The notes below the pieces were generated by a model. That model was not told the DNA's origin. It was given only the letters and a program-made list of their open reading frames with translations, and ran no database searches. Positions 49,771 to 62,004 of a DNA stretch of 64,000 bases are shown here, piece by piece (position 1 is the first letter of the stretch; each line of letters starts with the position of its first letter). The stretch comes from Phoronis australis (Eukaryota > Phoronida > Phoronidae): the NCBI GenBank assembly GCA_002633005.1, contig NMRA01000448.1, positions 62,001 through 126,000 of the forward strand, read 5' to 3'. Both the position numbers and the translations under genes were made by a program.

Positions 49771-50065
49771 AGTGGCATGGACCGCGAAAACTCGTGAAAA
49801 ATACGTTTTACACGATCCCTAACCAAAGTACCTTCCGTCAACCTTTACTAAAAAGTTATTCACTTCCCCCTGAGAAGGAATTTCCAGAAAAAATGACCCA
49901 ATTCATGATTTTTGAAAGAAGTACGAAGAAAAGCTTGTATGGTAACCACCTATACCTGCCTATCTTCCTTTCACTTATTATAAATGCGCGCATGCGCTCA
50001 GTCATTCGGCAAACGAACAGCTGATTCAGTGTCAAGAGTGTTGTGGAGTGAATACTTTGCCACCC

Positions 50066-50066
50066 N
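50066..50066. other. Ambiguous base N (assembly join)
   Basis: The only N noticed in the window. It sits exactly before the start of the second copy of the 130-bp duplication, which suggests a contig or haplotype join. Confidence 0.9.
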
Positions 50067-50196
50067 CGTGGTTAGCTGTCCTCGTTATATGTCGTCGTGC
50101 GCATCGAAGCATATATAAAATAAGGGAAAATGGACAATTACTGGTTTTATAATTGATTAACAATCTCGTTTTCGGAAGAGGCAATTTGTGCTTTAA
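50067..50196 (+). repeat. 130-bp direct duplication, copy 2
   Basis: The second copy of 49641-49770, with two mismatches, starting at the base after the N at 50066. The 296 bases between the copies may be an alternative version of the sequence that follows, or a misplaced contig end. Confidence 0.95.
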
Positions 50197-51589
50197 GTTC
50201 ACGCTTTAACCTTGGCGGGTACTAGGTAAGGATTGGGTTACCTGCAAGTTCTTCATAAGTGAAATAAAATAAGGCTGTGCTACTATTCAACATGATGAAA
50301 CTTGGTGATAAAAATGTTGGGCATTCGAATCCTTATGTGCCTAGAAACATTATTCGTGGGCGCCTCGACATTCAGTTACTGCCAGAAGGGATTGAATATA
50401 TTTAACCCAAGGAAAACAAGCATTTATTCAGAAGCGCGCATCCATGAAGCATATTTACAAACACTTTTCAGTTGGATGACTTGGGACATTTAAGTCTAGA
50501 CAATCGCGTTTTGACTTTTTGCAAGATGTTGACGTCTGAACAATACAAGCCACTCGAGTAAGATTACATTACAGCTTCAAGGTTTATTTCTAAATCCGAC
50601 CATCACCTCGAGTCACAATAGCAGCAAATTGAGTTTTACCTTGTTTATTCAGAGAACTGATAATATGCACAATAAAGTCACGATACATTCAATCTACGGT
50701 AACCCGACTAAGCAGCCTCGGTATACTTTTCAAGTAAAACGTGCATTAGGAAAGGGGATCACTGTCCCAGAGTTGAACTCCGCTTATAATAAAATGCTCA
50801 TTGTGGAATTTGAAATGAGACTTCAAACATTTTTTAGTAAAGCGGCGTTCAATATCGCTTTTCATGACATGACGATCGCATACTTGGCCATTCACAATGT
50901 AAAGAGAGTCGAATTTGTATCATTCGTGAAAACTCAGAAGTACTTATAAAATTTTCTTGGTGTATCCCGTATGACCAAGTAGCCAATCTCTATGTAAATT
51001 TGCTTTCCTAAACCAGTTATCCTCTTGTAAATATGTTCTATACCAGCACCTCACCATGTCGCACCATGAAATATGAAGCTAAATCGGGCCTGGCAATGCC
51101 TAAGGCATTCACGTTTTCAAATGCTAATCCCTATGCAGCTCCATTAAGTATCAAAACCGCCGCCTTATTCACAGGCTGGGTTTTTTTGGACTGGAAAACT
51201 GTATTGGCGCAAGGCAATCCCATCCCACCTCGATAGGTATACTCCCACCGTAGCCTCGCCAGGACCCAAACTACGTCGTTTCATTGCACCAGCACATTCC
51301 ATATAAACCGTGTAAAAGATTGGTGTGGAGTGCAATTCAATTGTTTTATTAAAACTGTCGCATTCACACGACATTAGATCGCAAACTGGATCAGCATGAA
51401 TCACTTAGCGCGTAAGCAATAGCGAATGTACAAACGACGTGGAATGCCTGCTGATCACCCGAATACACGCTATTGTGCAAGCGCATTGAAAGATGATCCA
51501 TTTCCGTCCTGCCCCAGTTGAGTTTAGGCGTGTAGTTGACACTGGAGCAAATGCTTGAATGTAATTCGCTCTACCTATCGAACCGGTGT
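50197..51589. other. Non-coding, nothing identified
   Basis: About 1.4 kb with a 106-codon open frame at 50629-50949 that shows no recognisable motif and could be chance. Confidence 0.45.
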
Positions 51590-52035
51590 CAAAAACTGGC
51601 CGCCGCGGTGTCACTTTCTCCGTGGGCACGCACACACGCACATACTCACTACTGAGATCACTCACTATCCCAGTAATGCATGTAGCTAGAGGGTCGGGGG
51701 TTTATCTCCACAGGCGGCACATCGAGGGGGCACTGGCGACTTCGGGCACTGGCGATGAAGTCACTTATCGGTGTTAACCAGCTAGGCAATAGCAAATAGG
51801 CGACTCCGCGAAATTCAGTAGCGGCGCGAGGTTAAAATTGGTCGTGACAACACCGTACGGAGGAGAGCACACACACACACAACGGGGTAACAAACGACCG
51901 CGGGATGACACAAGCAACCAGGGGTTGGTGAGAGGGGGCCGCTATCTTTCGTCCCGGACGAGGTTCCTTTACACCACTGACCCTCGCCTCCGGCCTGGCG
52001 ATCGTTGTTGGCAAAATCTCCGGTCAACCCGCCAG
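51590..52035. promoter_or_regulatory. CpG-rich, GC-rich patch
   Basis: I count close to 38 CpG dinucleotides in about 440 bases, near or above the number expected from base composition, in a patch visibly richer in GC than its flanks. It includes GGCCGCCGCGG, CGCGAGG, GACCGCGGG, a short CA run at about 51861 and two GGGCACTGGCGA repeats. This could be a promoter of a gene not otherwise visible here, or a GC-rich transposon fragment. Confidence 0.3.
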
Positions 52036-53439
52036 GTACTTACATGAGTCCTGAATTTTGACAACAAGTTTGACACCCGTTATTCAATGGGGAAAATGGC
52101 ACCCAAAATGTGGCCCCCTATGACTATTACCCTTTTTGGTTGGCCTTTCCACTTGGAAATACAATCGAAAACAGAGCCCCCTGCATGTCAACAGGCCTAA
52201 GAACCCATCCCCGTCTGTCTTTTTATTACCTTATTCTTGTGACGTAGTAAGTCCACAGCGCTGTAAGCTGCATTTCGCTCTATTTTAGTGAAAATGAAAA
52301 TCGAAATAAGTCATTCATTCTCTCAAAATAAGTCTCGTCAGGAATATTCCTTACCGTGGCAGGGTTCAATTTCCGCTACCAACAAGAACCTTCCAATCAC
52401 TGGCCACTAAAACATGCTTCAGAGTTTATTGGGGTTGGTTAACCAAAATAGCTGAAATGGCGCATGTACCCATTGCCTGTGACTTGAGTTGCCGGCTTAT
52501 GAGCAACAGTTCAAGATCGGTTGAGCTTGGAAATGTTTAAAACCCAAAAGCTCTTCAGTTAAGAATTGGCAGCTAAACAGCAACGAAATGTAGCTTTAAT
52601 AGTCCCTAGAAGTTTCCACGATTATGGTGCAAAAACAGTACTATCACACCCAAGACACGTCTGTCTCTGCATGTCATTCAGATTGGACATTTCGATGGGG
52701 ATCACGAATGTTATTGACTTACAACGTATCCTTGTGAATGAAGAAGTTGACTGAAACCACCTTGCCTCTGGGTAGGGGTAGCTGCCGCATTTAATAACGG
52801 GGAAAGTCCCATAGACGCTGGGTGTATAAGAGTGATTTGATAAGACATAACATTGCAAATTTGCTTTACAATTCGTAGCAATCTCGTAACCAGTCTATGG
52901 AAATTTCAATAAACAAGTACAAATTGTATCAAGCAAACGGTTCCTGTAAGGAATAATACAACTGCTTAGGTTTTCATTCGAATTTCATTTCCATAAGATC
53001 TACAGGTGATTTTCACAGTTTCAGCTCGATAAAACGAACTCTATTTTCAATAAAAACCGTTCCTAAAAGACTTGGTGAATGACAGCACAATAGCCTATCG
53101 AAGGTAAAAACAGTGACACAGGGATATTCACATGGACTAAATTCATATTAGAAAATATAGTTCCAAGAAGTTCTATTCATAACAGAGAAAAGAAACTTTC
53201 CCACACGCGTGAAATCTTCTTTTTTGATTATTAAGTCAAACGTTTAGCGACTGAAAATCGTGATAAAGCAAATTTCGTAATTATTAAATTGATGTCTCTT
53301 TTTGTAGTATACACGCCCTTGACTGGTTAACATAGTTTTATGACACTATCATAAGTTATTCCAACGAGTACGAGAAGGCTTGCTACAAACCAGGTCCTTA
53401 AGAAAATTGAAAACACAAGAAATAGTAAATTACTGATTT
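52036..53439. other. Non-coding, nothing identified
   Basis: About 1.4 kb of intronic sequence, no supported gene. Confidence 0.5.
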
Positions 53440-53692
53440 TAGAAACAGTCGTGCGGTAACGAAATTCAATATCCCGCAAAACGACGGTGGACAGGCGACG
53501 GCGGTGGACAGGCGACGGCGGTGGACAGGCGACGGCGATGGACAGGCGTTCAGCGCCACCTACAGATCCCATGTAATGCGGACGGGAAGTTTCAAAACCT
53601 ACTAATATACAAACGGCGTTTTAACACACTTTCTGTATAATAACTTAGACGTCCACTACTGTGCGGTGGGGTGTACTAATGACTCACCCGTT
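53440..53692 (+). repeat. Dispersed repeat family A, copy 2, with an internal minisatellite
   Basis: Partner of 899-1112. Shared blocks include AACGCCACC/AGCGCCACC, CCCATGTAATGCGGACGGGA, CGTTTTAACAC and GTACTAATGACTCAC. It contains the 17-bp tandem array at 53483-53547, absent from copy 1. Confidence 0.75.
53483..53547 (+). repeat. 17-bp minisatellite, about 3.8 units
   Basis: Unit GACGGCGGTGGACAGGC. The first unit is 14 bp (53483-53496), followed by three full units at 53497, 53514 and 53531, the last with one change (GCGATGG). Confidence 0.95.
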
Positions 53693-54267
53693 AAGATTCA
53701 CTGCCCGACGCTAATCAAGACTTCGAATGTGATCGTCGAGAGAGACACTTGTCGATACAATCTGAACCCAGAGGACTGCTCATGGAAATTACATATGACT
53801 TTGCGCGGTGTAGGAATTCAAGAGGTGATCAGGACGTGGCGCTCAGAAGGGTCGTTTTTTACAACCAGTTTGCCTACGAAAGGGTGCCTTTTCCAACAAA
53901 ATTCCCCACAAAAAGATTCATTTCGGGACTCCACTAAAGGTTCCTTTCGTCAATGAATCTACAGATGCCATCTATAGGGTATTTTTAACTTTTTATGCGA
54001 AAGATGTACTTATTTTTGACAAAATGACATGTGTTCGTGTACTATTTCGTGTAAAAGTTCAGCTGTGCAAGAATACCTAGGTGAGGAAACCAGTAAGGTT
54101 TCTGGAGTGAAACCCTGGAACAGGGCGCTACATTCTTATGTTCAGTGGAAGAGTGGTCTACTTCCTCAGAGAGCAATGCCGAGTTTCACTAAAAGACTGA
54201 TCCAGAATGTTAACTACGCTTGTAGGTATTTACTTCTTTTTAAAAGCCTGCCTCCCGTTCAGTAACA

Positions 54268-54313
54268 CTAAGACCTCGCTAAAAAGCAAGACTTCGCGAG
54301 ATTACGTGAGATA
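54268..54313 (+). repeat. CGCGAGAT-type repeat (family E), copy 1
   Basis: It reads AAAGCAAGACTTCGCGAGAT followed by TACGTGAGATATTGCC. It aligns with the reverse complements of 57010-57095 and 62876-62955, and with 60105-60140. Confidence 0.6.
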
Positions 54314-55940
54314 TTGCCGTGTATTTCAAATAAGAACACGTGAATTTGACTAGGTTTTAGCTAGGTCCTGGCGTAGGTCCTAGCGTCTACTGAACGCACG
54401 CCTGGTCAAGTGTGTATGTTGGCCAGGCTATTATAAGTAGTGTTTCCAAACAAAAAAAGCAATGTCTTGTAATATGGATTATGATAAGTCCATTTTGGCT
54501 TCGGATAAATGTGTTTCATTTCTTCTGCTTCCAATAATATTTTTAGCGGATACGCGTAACATCGTCGATTTTTACAAGTTGTTCGTGAGTTCTAAGTGAG
54601 CCGACTCCTGGTCGAGCCGGTCTCGCCACCTGGTGAACGTGTATATAAGCGAAAAAGATGCAATAAATATCTCTAACATAATTAGCTATTCTGTCGCACA
54701 CTGGCAGCAACGAGAAATATGTGATGTGCAAAAATAGAGCAACATTGACTGAAAGTGGTAATCATAGCCATGTGTCTGGTAATACGTAAACATATTCCCA
54801 ACGTCTGTATTAATGTATTAACGTTGTGTTGGTAATAGCTGTTCAAATAAATATTCAATGTTGCGCGTCTTTACACATCTCTGATGCGTCTCCCGACTCT
54901 TAAAGTCCGCGACCCGCGCATTTTGACATTCTTTTTATTAAAAACATGAATTTAACCTAATGCGTCTGCAACCTTACAAGTTACATCAAGTGTTCTGCCT
55001 TTCGTCAGAAAACTAATAAAAGCATTTGTAACGTGAAGCCAGTGACGTCACCACCGCAACAAAACCCAAGGTTATAACTCAAGTTTATTACGCTTATCGC
55101 GTCATTAACACTCTACGCACAATGCCTCTTGTCTATAGTAACGGTACCAGCAGGTGGTAGATAAGTTTATGGAAGATCAAGATTGTAGGTTTCGTTTTAT
55201 AAAAGGTTTGCTTTTCAATTCACTGTTTTTTTCAGATATACTTTTAAACGCCGCGTACAATAAAGAATGAGGTTGAACCCGTGCCAAATAAGCCAATTTT
55301 TGGTATTTAACTGACAGTTCAATCAAATTATCAAATATTTGTTATTCACCTACAAAGTTTTCAACGATCTCATTGGCTAATATAACGTCACAAACTTGTC
55401 GGAATAAGTAACCGACAAAAATGGGCTCGCAAAATTTTCAGATTTTCTCTATTTGACAAAATTTCATGGGTCATAACTTCCGAATTAGATTTTATAGCCC
55501 AACTTTACAGGTTGCCTATTTTTTCTTGAGGAATAAAATTTGACGTATTGTCAGCTAATCACAATGGAGAACTATATTTGAAGCTCGTTTGGGTGCGATT
55601 CAAACTTATGAAGTTGCCAAAGTTGGTGCTGGGAAGACGGCAAAAGATCTTTGCAAATAAATGGATATTGGAAATAAAAGCTATCGTAAACGTCACTCAA
55701 TTACATGACCGTTTTTATTGAATTTTCATGAGCATCAGTAAATATAATACACCGCGTGGCCGCACATTTCTTCTTAAAAATCAAAGCAAACAAGGAAAAG
55801 ACGATTCTCTAAAAATCGTCAGTTAAATAATTCGAATTCAGTAACGTCGTGCGCTTTATCCAGCAGTATATACACTCACTCGTTTCTAACCATTTCTACA
55901 TGTAAATCAAATCAACTAAAACTATTTTACTAACTAATCA

Positions 55941-56438
55941 ATGTTAATGCTTTCTTCCGCTCTTTCTGCTAAAGAGATTCCAACGACGAGGCAAGAGAGC
56001 TTTTATCAACCGTTGTTATTTGCAGAAGCTTTCGGTATATCTGTTAAGTTTAATAAGTTGTTTGACCTTCTGTTTTATTATATCAACAATACGTTATGTA
56101 ATTTATGTTTTTCTCATAAAAATGGTTACGCCTTGAAACTAGGCAAAACTGAGAGATTTGTCTCTGATATATACAACAGTAATGTGTTTCTAGATAAATG
56201 CATTTGTGGTAAAAATGAATTTCTTTACCATGTAACAAGGCCAGATATCACTCTGATATGCATACGTCATATGCATGTCATTCATTTACTGAACCAGAAC
56301 TGGGTTCCGCATACACAAGACATTAGCTTGCACTCGCTTGCAGCACATCTTCGCTTATGGAACGGAATCGGTGAATTTAATCCCACAATTCAACACTTAA
56401 ATCTCACCGACCAATCACTTCAGTGGCCACAATTTTGA
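55941..56438 (+). other. Unexplained 165-codon open frame
   Basis: It begins MLMLSSALSAKE and ends SLQWPQF. It contains several Cys and His residues (LCNLCFSHK, DKCICGK, ICIRHMHVIH), but I recognise no zinc-finger spacing. It is the longest open frame in the window not explained by the large exon or a triplet repeat. By my rough estimate about one frame of this length is expected by chance in 64 kb. TACTAAC followed by a pyrimidine-rich stretch lies at its start, which resembles a branch site and acceptor. It could be a nested exon but is more likely chance. Confidence 0.2.
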
Positions 56439-56465
56439 TGGCACTTGTAACCAATGCCGCTTTCA

Positions 56466-56970
56466 CATTAGGGGAACTTCGGTTTACTGAAGCTTCGGCA
56501 AAGAAACTTCGCTTACCCTTCCCACTAGACAGCGATATCAAAGTTATCGCTAGATGACGATTCAGTCAGGGCTTAATTCATTTGTACCTTCAAATGAATA
56601 CTGAGTAGTGGGTTCGAAGCTAATTGAAAATTGTTCTCCTGCCATTTACGAGTGTTTATGAAAATGACCAGTGTCATTCTTCATCAGATGTGCTTTCTTT
56701 TACTTATTTATGTGCCTCTATTGATGGTATAACAAAGACGTTTTGCTAGTCTCGCTTGATCGGATATCGTTGCCGCGACCTCTACCGAAAATTTCGATGA
56801 AGCTTCGCTCTAATCTATCACACTACACCGAAGTTTCGGTGAGTACCGAAGCTTAGTTTAAGTTTTTGAATCCTAGAATTTTAAGCGAAGTTTCGCTTGC
56901 AGTTTAATTAAGGGATTTAACCTTTCCCACTTAACAAAACTTCAGTAACATGGAAGTTTCGCCTCTAATG
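56466..56970. mobile_element. MITE-like element rich in GAAGCTTCG palindromes
   Basis: The left end reads CATTAGGGGAACTTC then TTACTGAAGCTTCGG. The reverse complement of the right end reads CATTAGAGGCGAAACTTC then TTACTGAAGTTTTG, an imperfect inverted repeat of about 35 bp. The interior repeats GAAGCTTCG, CGAAACTTCGCTT, ACCGAAGTTTCGGT and AAGCGAAGTTTCGCTT, many of them palindromic. No coding frame and no clear target duplication. Confidence 0.55.
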
Positions 56971-57009
56971 GGAGAGCGCCTTATGTTCCCAAGCATAATT
57001 GCGAAACAT

Positions 57010-57095
57010 TCATTTTCAATCGCGAGGTCTCACGAGGTCTCGCGAGATCTTGCTTTTCTCTCAGTAAACTAGGTCTACGGAATGCTCTTCAGGAT
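57010..57095 (-). repeat. CGCGAGAT-type repeat (family E), copy 2
   Basis: It contains a perfect TCTCGCGAGA palindrome at 57038-57047. The reverse complement reads AAAGCAAGATCTCGCGAGAC followed by CTCGTGAGACC, close to copy 1. The flank CTACGGAATGC matches CTACCGAATGC in copy 4. Confidence 0.6.
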
Positions 57096-60000
57096 TTATC
57101 AGTAATTCCTATTTTTAACTAATATCATGTTGATAGATTGCTTTGTAGCAGTCCTAACACGTCCACGGACTGCTTTCCTGTAAATCACCCACCTCAGACA
57201 TTGCTTGTCTGTGATGTCTTGCAAAGTCAACGATTCTAAACATTTTTTGATGTTTATTTTCTCTTCCATTACCATCATTTCATATACAGATTAAGTATTA
57301 TACATGTAACCTTGAGATTTTTGTAATGAAAGAAGACCAAAATGACTACAGATCTCATTGTTGCAGTTTTCTAATCGAATTAGAAATCTCAGTTTAGGAA
57401 TCATTCTATAGCCGCGAGTTAATGGCGAGGTCACTCATTGCAGACCAAAGTTAGGGACTGGTGACAACGGTACCACCTGGACTTTCACATCAGTATTTAC
57501 CTGAAATTAATTAATATTCTCACCTGAGGCTTCCGTTTGTAGAAAATCAATTTCCCGGTCGAATCGTGCCGCATTAAGATGGGTGTATGATTTGAGAACC
57601 ACTCGAAAAGATCGCTTTACTGAAACAATCCCAGAGCTCATGTTGAAGTCCTTTGATAAGTCAAAACCTTCGCCAGAAGTCTACTCCTTGCACGGACTGG
57701 CATTGCAATCGAAGAGAAACCACGAAATCGATGTTTACACGACGTTGTAACGAGTCATTATCAAGGTATTAGCCACTTGGCGATAGCAATCTAGTCGACC
57801 GTTTGAACTCCGTATGTGCTGAAGTTATGTCGAGCTACTGTTAATCACAACGAGCTCTTAAGAGGATCTCGTCTCATTTCGCTATCCAGTTTTACGTAAT
57901 TTACGACTTCATGAAATTTGCACTGCGATCAGAACCCGTGCCTTAGCTTCATAACTCGAGGATTATTTAAATGATTTTCTCTTCGACACCGGATTACATA
58001 ACTTGACGTTAGTTGGTTGCGGGTTGAGTCAACTCTGGATTACCTAACAGTTTAATGTCTCTTTTTGGGATAATTACATGATATTTTTGCAAAGCGGACA
58101 CAATGACTTTCTTTAACTTAACACATTAACAAAAAATAAATAATTTGGTGTTTGAATTTTCCCTGTTACTCGTCTTATCTTGTTTTTAATAAAACTAGTA
58201 CTCTTGGTATTTTTTAAAAAGATTTTAAAAATAAATCTGTTTAAAAGATACATTTTCCAATTCCTCTTAAACATACTTTTTCCGCTTCATGTTAGTTAAA
58301 AGCTTCATCAAACGGTTATCAACGCAAGTTCGTTCAGTCGAATCGTAAGCCCAAATAATTGCGAATTCAGCACAACTCCAAATACTTTCAAACTTAACTG
58401 ACTTTAATACAATTTTTAGCTTAATTCTTATTTTTGGTGGTGCACCACCACTTAAAATGGTTACCGTAGTGAGCGATAGCTGACTCGTGCACCATGGATA
58501 CTAACTCAACTGCCGGCACATTTTACGAGCTTTCCATGGAAACCTCTCCCACTTTTTAAAGAAAATTAATAGTAAAATAAGGCAAAAAACAAACAGGGCT
58601 GAAAGTTACGAAATATTTACATTTTCGTGATGTCTTTCGACAAACGAAACACATCCTGTGTTCTGAATTGATGAATGTAAAGGAAATAGTATGTTCGGAA
58701 TGATTTTTCAGTGACTGTATCGCTCACATCCAGCTTCCGACTCCAATCAGGTGAGTTTGCGATAGAATAATGGTCAGGGTGGGCGTTAAGGATCACCCGA
58801 ACGCTACAACTGATTCGATGGAAAATTGCCTATCACGTAAGCATCGGGACTGGACCAGCGGAGCATCGCCCCATATATAATCAAGGCATAAGAAAAAGTC
58901 AAAGCAGACACATAAAGTGTATACAGTGCTGTGATTGCGCTTAACATTAACCTGGCTGAAAGTGCTTTGCCCTGTATATCATAATTAGTGCAGCATACAA
59001 AATTTTGTCATGAGTCGACATAGAAATGATTTTGCAAGGCAGCAAATCAGTGGATGAAATTTTAGGCAGGTAGCATCATTACGCCTAACCGTCTAATATA
59101 CGGAACGGGGAATTCTTTCCTACAAAGGAGCAAACATTAAAAGCTAAAATTTAATTAAACCACCCGGAAAAAAGAACGGGATAAACAGAAACATTTGATT
59201 ATTAATGAGCCTTTGAATGCAGTCGAACCATCAATCTTTTATTAACGACAGGGTGCCAACGGTATCTTAAGATTTTTAACGGCAGCTTAGAATCGGACAA
59301 CATAGAATCACGTGTTATCAGACTTACTCTTAATGAAAAAGGTCATAAAAACAACACAACGGATCACGACTTCTAAGATACCGTCAACATCGTAATCAGG
59401 TTGCGGATACGGGGCAATAACAAATTAAGGCGATTTGGTATAAAGGCAAAAATGGACATTAAATTTCTAAGCAATTGCAGTCATGTGTAGCGAAGTCCCA
59501 GTATGTACATATTTGTTTGGTGTGCCCAGATGATTAAATTGAAAAAAGTAATTGCATCGAAAGGATGAAGGTTTGAAGAACTTGAAGACCACTATTTGAG
59601 GATTACACAAATGGTAATAATAAAGAATCCCAATAGCATTAATCTTTTGAAGATCGTTATAAGAGAGCGTTGTTGTTAAAGAGAAAGTTGCTCGTAGTAG
59701 ACTCGCACACGTTTATCAGACAGTGGTGTATGTCTTTATTACTGCAGTGTGCTGATTAATGTGTTCAACGTACATGATCTGGCCAGCCTTCCACGGGAAT
59801 GAACTAGAGTTCAAGGTAACACGAATTAGATGTTAAAGATGCTATGTCTCATTAAAACCGTGAATATATAAATTTGTAGCAAGTGCCAACTAATGACTAA
59901 TCCTGTATCTCTGTGTTTACAAGTATAATCAGGAAAAGAAACAATTTGTAAATAAATTGCGATTCAAAGAAAAGCTTAACTGGTACCCTTAGTAATTTTA

Positions 60001-60104
60001 AATATTACGCAATCGTTATTTGATAGTAAATAAACAAATAATAAAAACTGTACCTTGTTTCGTTAGGGTAACGAATGAAATATTACCATACTCATTTACA
60101 TAAA
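57096..60104. other. Non-coding, nothing identified
   Basis: About 3 kb of AT-rich intronic sequence with no open frame long enough to note. Confidence 0.5.
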
Positions 60105-60140
60105 AATAGTCTCGCAAAACGAGACTTTCGCGAGATTGTA
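60105..60140 (+). repeat. CGCGAGAT-type repeat (family E), copy 3
   Basis: It reads GTCTCGCAAAACGAGACTTT followed by CGCGAGATT. The first half is itself a hairpin (GTCTCG/CGAGAC). It is similar to copy 1 over CTCGC-AAAA-AGACTT-CGCGAGATT. Confidence 0.5.
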
Positions 60141-62004
60141 ATGATTACTGGTTTTCGGATGGTTTCCGCCACACTGGAGGACAATGGGTTGTTTATAAAT
60201 TAGTACTTCATTTGCATATTCACGATTTAATGAGACTGTACATCTTTAAAATTTCTTAGGGATAACCCTCAAACCCCCCGTCTAGTGCGCGCTTCCGGTT
60301 TCCTCAAGTATCTGCGCACATGCTTTTGGGAATAGCTTACAAATTACATACAAAGAATTACGGGTTTCAAGGCGTCTTTGGAACTTTTCAGTTAACCTTA
60401 AAAGGTTATGTATACCCTTATCGTCTGTCTGCTCGTCAAAAGCACTCACATGTCACGTTCAAAGAAAGTTGTTTGAGAAGATGTTTCGTTTAGTTTTGTT
60501 TTGCTTTATGATACGTTTGGTGAAGCTTTATCAATTGTAACAAAAAGAGTCTCTTAAAATATCATTAGTCGAGCAATTAGGAGGAGATTTCTCAGTTAAG
60601 AAAAACAACTGGTCCTGAAATTCGTAGACGCAATCTTGACCTGGGGTCGGTTCCAAAGACACGCAGGATTCTCGCAAGCTTTTTCGGTCAGAAAACCCTC
60701 TCTTATGGAATGGAAACTGTAAATTGTATCCAATAATTCAACACTGCAACATCACCTAGCAATGCGGGCGTGCGTACGTGCGTGTATGTGTGTGTGCGTG
60801 TGCGCGTGCACGTGTGTGTGTATGTGTAGTGAGAATATCATTACGTCTTTTGTCACGCTCATGGTGACGCTGCTCCCTCCAATTGCCAGCAAGACTGTGT
60901 TATATGAAGTGAATATCCACTGATTATCTCAGTGATGAACGTATTATAGAGGAAATTATGCAAGAGAATGTCAAAGTTATAAAATCGGGCGATAAACTTA
61001 AGGTCATTATCTACTGGCGGAACACAAAGTCGTGCAATCTAGTGATGAAAAACAGCCTAATCCCTGGGAAATTCCTACTTGTAGTTAAATGCGACGCTGT
61101 TTGGGAATTGAACTGTCCTCCGCTTGCCTGTAATCGTCTAATACTCATGCGAGCGTTATACTAGCCAGGCTGTGGTTATCTTCCTCTGGCAAAACATATA
61201 TGCACGACGACACCGACCCGGAATCCGTACAAGACCTTTTCCTACACTGACACGGTCGGAAAAGGAGATCCTTGATAATACTGATTTATTGGGTATATTG
61301 AGAATGGCACTAATAGGTTAATAATATTGGAGTATTCGCTTATAACTTGTGAAGTCTTGTGTTGAGCGAGCTGCTCACGAGGGTGCGCCACACGCTTACG
61401 CTGGATCTGTTTCCATTGTGTTTCTCATTGTGTCCGTATTCCAAGTATAATTGTTAATTAGCACGCTGAGGGGGTTGTTATTTTTTGTGACCAGTTGTAA
61501 TTGTTAGTCTAGTCTCATCATATTTCTGCCTGAAAATGAGACATGAACAATCGTGAAATATAACCTTCTTTTATTTATCACTGCAATGTCTCTCCATTCT
61601 TGCCGACGAATATGACGTAAGTTCAAGAGAGCATTCATAAAGCAATAAATAGTCAGCACAGTGCCTAGGCCTACAGAAGGAGCTGGTGACAAACTAATGC
61701 GTTTTTGCGTTCATGCAACTCTCGTGTGTCACAATTTTCAATGCAATGCAAACACAGATTCTGAAACCTAATCCCAGAAACCTGAAGCATGTTGACTTGC
61801 TTGAGGGAAAGTTGGCCGATATTTCAGGGCCATTCTTATAAGGTCGGGTACAACCTCCTTAAAGCATTGCTGATCTAATATTGCAAAACCCTTCTAGCCG
61901 TTATATGTAAAAACTCTTCACATTTACACCTGGTTGTGATGCAGGTGACTTGCCTTGTTTATGTCAATTAAGTTTTCAAAATCAATGATATCTGCTATTC
62001 TACT
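60141..62004. other. Non-coding; GT-rich tract inside
   Basis: It includes the alternating GT tract at 60771-60830 and a TAGGCCTA palindrome at 61666. No supported gene. Confidence 0.5.
60771..60830 (+). repeat. Alternating GT/GC/GTA purine-pyrimidine tract
   Basis: About 60 bases of almost pure alternating pyrimidine-purine (GTGTATGTGTGTGTGCG and so on, including GTGCGCGTGCACGTG). This is a classic Z-DNA-prone sequence. Confidence 0.9.

Larger units (their letters stand above)
53693..56465. other. Non-coding; contains a CGCGAGA repeat and an unexplained open frame
   Basis: It holds the family E repeat at 54268-54313 and the plus-strand open frame at 55941-56438. Nothing else is identified. 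Confidence 0.5.

Noticed and set aside
50629-50949. 106-codon plus-strand frame
   Set aside because: No recognisable domain and a length expected by chance in AT-rich DNA.
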